Source: DASSUW01 sp036520135 (lineage in GTDB: Bacteria > Actinomycetota > Thermoleophilia > Solirubrobacterales > Solirubrobacteraceae). Taken from it: a DNA stretch of 7,005 bases. The stretch lies in NCBI GenBank assembly GCA_036520135.1, contig DATDKF010000111.1, forward strand, positions 1 through 7,005, in the 5' to 3' direction. The translations under genes were made by a program, and so were the position numbers. Below the pieces are notes generated by a model that was not told where the DNA came from, ran no database searches, and saw only the letters and a program-made list of their open reading frames with translations. Shown here piece by piece: positions 5,753-7,005 of this stretch (positions are counted from its first letter, which is position 1; each line of letters starts with the position of its first letter).

Positions 5753-6220
5753 TTAAGTCTCGCCGTCCCAATAGTCGAGCCGCGGCTCACGCTTGAGCAT
5801 CGCCTGATAGCCCTCCGACTGCGACCAGAGGCCGACCTTGCCGCTGTCCGGATAGTGGACGATGGCGAGCGGTGACTTGGAGGAGAGAATGAGGACGCGG
5901 CAGAGCTCCTCCGAGCGGTTGATCACCTGGTGGCCGCCCGCCGGCCCTCCGGAAACACCGCGACGTCACCGGGAGCGAGATCCCGCTCGCCATCCGGCCC
6001 GCGCAAGGTGGGCCGCCCCGAAACCGCGATCAGCCACTCCTCACAGCCGACCTCGTCGTGATACGGCCAGGTCTTTTTCGCCTGGCGGCAGCTCATACAG
6101 GCTGCCTCCCAGAAAAGCGGCGCCCAGTCGCTTCCCGATCACAGTGGTTCTGTGCCGATATCCGGGGCGATCGTTCTCGCTGTCGCAATCCTGCTCGCCG
6201 AACAGGTTGCAGATGTCCAT
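5753..6220 (-). pseudogene. cupin-domain protein gene with two compensating frameshifts
   Basis: Reading from ATG at 6218-6220 gives MDICNLFGEQDCDSENDRPG and then GGSLYELPPGEK (residues 38-49). Here a T5 run on the plus strand (6074-6078) contributes one base too many; the intended reading resumes in the next frame as TWPYHDEVGCEEWLIAVSGR, PTLRGPDGERDLAPGDVAVF and PEG. A second, opposite one-base loss near 5943-5944 returns the frame to GGHQVINRSEE, CRVLILSSKSP, VHYPDSGKVGLWS and DYWDGET, ending at TAA 5753-5755. The restored product is 155 residues, a normal length for this single-domain cupin family (Y/WPYHxE...EEW motif, APGDVxxFPEG, AHQVxN, YPDSGKVG). As sequenced, translation stops after 59 residues. 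The catalytic or metal role of the family is unsettled; only one His of cupin motif 1 is present. Both indels lie in or beside short homopolymers, so a sequencing or assembly error could be hiding an intact gene. No neighbour is clearly co-transcribed. Confidence 0.85.
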
Positions 6221-6806
6221 GAAGGCATGCTACGGACGCTTCCTCCCGAGCGGTCGAGCGGCTCTGGGACGTACTCTCGCCGCTGCGCCGCGTGGTCGAC
6301 GACTTCGGCGCCACGCTCGTGCGTCCTCGCGCCAGGGGCGCGGGTGGTGCCTGCTTTCGACGCTGCGGTCACGTTCACCGGCCCGGGAAGCGGCGCGGCG
6401 ATGCGGATGCCCCTCGATGACCTCGAGCAACGCCGAGCGGGTGCGCTCAGGCAACGCCTCTCGCTGAACGCCCGCCGACTGCGCTGAATCAGTGGAGCGG
6501 GCCCCGCCACAGCCACAGGGCGACGGCCGTAAACAGAGCAGGTTCCGCGGACGACCGGATGCGTCGTGACGGGCACCGGCGCGCACGCCGGGCATCCTCG
6601 GCGACTTTCTCGGGAGTGTCCCGAGTCGCGAGTCTGCGAAGTCGTCGCCGCTCCCGCCAATCATCGACCGGCCGAAATGCCAACTCCCGATTCGACAACC
6701 TCGCTGCCTCCACCACGCTCAGTTCTTCACGGCGCGAGCAAAAACCAACGTTACCGTCGCCGCGCCGAAACTACCGTTGTGGGTGCGTGCGATCCGGCGT
6801 AGTGGC
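6221..6806. other. gap with unplaced coding fragments
   Basis: Plus-strand frames between 6236 and 6487 look partly coding: RAVERLWDVLSPLRRVVDDF in one frame, then VVPAFDAAVTFTGPG with LDDLEQRRAGALRQRLS in another, ending at TGA 6485-6487. The second piece faintly recalls the C-terminal effector domain of IclR-type regulators (PVFDAxGxVVAALxxSGP, then a closing helix), which would make this another frameshifted remnant; I hold that loosely. The possible minus-strand small gene at 6489-6716 is listed separately. Nothing recognisable lies between 6717 and 6806. Confidence 0.3.
6489..6716 (-). CDS. possible small hypothetical protein
   Basis: A 75-residue frame starting at one of two adjacent GTG codons (6711-6716). 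The N-terminal half, VEAARLSNRELAFRPVDDW then RERRRLRRLATRDTPEKVAE, looks like a plausible charged helical protein with mixed codon endings. The C-terminal half (RCPSRRIRSSAEP...) is low in information and ends in a hydrophobic stretch ALFTAVALWLWRGPLH. There is no clear Shine-Dalgarno site before the GTG. It may be a gene, the N-terminus of a truncated gene, or a chance frame. I do not recognise a family. Confidence 0.25.
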   Translation of the reverse strand: MVEAARLSNRELAFRPVDDWRERRRLRRLATRDTPEKVAEDARRARRCPSRRIRSSAEPALFTAVALWLWRGPLH

Positions 6807-7005
6807 CTCACCACCGACTCGCCGACTTCGGACACCTCGAACCGATGGTCCGCGCCGCGCAACGCGAGTTGCGCACCAGTCGAGCTCGGCGACCCGGACG
6901 TTGTGCTCGCCGACGCCGGCTACTGGCATCAGCGCCGGATCGAAGCGGTCGCCAGCGACGGCATCGAAGTGCTCGTCGCTCCCGACTCCAGCCTGCGCAG
7001 ACGCG
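6807..7005 (+). pseudogene. frameshifted transposase fragment, IS1182-like (DDE), cut by the window end
   Basis: Three pieces in different frames join into one familiar segment: LTTDSP (from 6807), DFGHLEPMVRAAQRELRT (from 6824), and VELGDPDVVLADAGYWHQRR plus IEAVASDGIEVLVAPDSSLR (from 6879). This matches the middle of IS1182/IS4-type DDE transposases, where a SPDFGHLEPM block precedes the VLADAGYW motif holding the second catalytic Asp, here codon 6912-6914. One base seems missing at 6822-6824, and the frame changes again near 6877. The N-terminal part of the transposase is not visible upstream, so the copy is 5'-truncated or further scrambled. The third frame is open to the end of the window, so its C-terminus could continue beyond. 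Terminal inverted repeats are not seen. It is most likely a dead insertion-sequence relic. Confidence 0.75.

Overview
The window is very GC-rich with strong G/C preference at third codon positions. This suggests a high-GC actinobacterium. The integrase and cupin families recognised here, recalled from memory and not searched, make the Thermoleophilia/Solirubrobacterales a reasonable guess, but the sequence alone does not prove it. I see no rRNA, no CRISPR array and no convincing tRNA.

Layout. Positions 1-450 hold no intact gene, only a possible remnant of a mechanosensitive-channel C-terminus and copy A of a dispersed repeat. An intact minus-strand gene for a DUF2652 protein (class III cyclase-like fold) occupies 451-1167. 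Upstream of it on the same strand is a broken N-terminus of a low-temperature-requirement A (LtrA) protein (about 1411-1586). The intact core runs on the plus strand from 1935 to 4918: an AraC-family regulator with a cupin-type sensor domain, a 67-residue small protein, an aldo/keto reductase whose start overlaps the small gene's stop (ATGA), and a VOC/glyoxalase-fold protein with a strong ribosome-binding site. Immediately after the core come copy B of the repeat (4945-5003) and a decayed tyrosine-recombinase N-terminus (5117-5292). Position 5753-6220 on the minus strand is a complete cupin gene in outline, broken by two compensating frameshifts. The right edge (6807-7005) is a frameshifted transposase piece resembling the IS1182 type, cut by the window end.

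How it fits together. The likely functional unit is regulator, small protein, aldo/keto reductase and VOC protein. The enzyme families suggest reduction or detoxification of a small carbonyl or electrophile, with the AraC protein as probable local activator; substrate and inducer cannot be read from the sequence. The flanks are a gene graveyard: at least five recognisable genes are truncated or frameshifted and two are mobile-element proteins. About 3.2 kb of intact genes carries no indel, while about 1 kb of remnants carries five or six. This argues for real decay rather than uniformly poor sequence, although the cupin indels sit in or beside short homopolymers and could be errors. I did not find a clearly new multi-gene system. 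The best leads are the coupled small protein-reductase pair, the nearly intact cupin gene, and the direct repeat bracketing the core.
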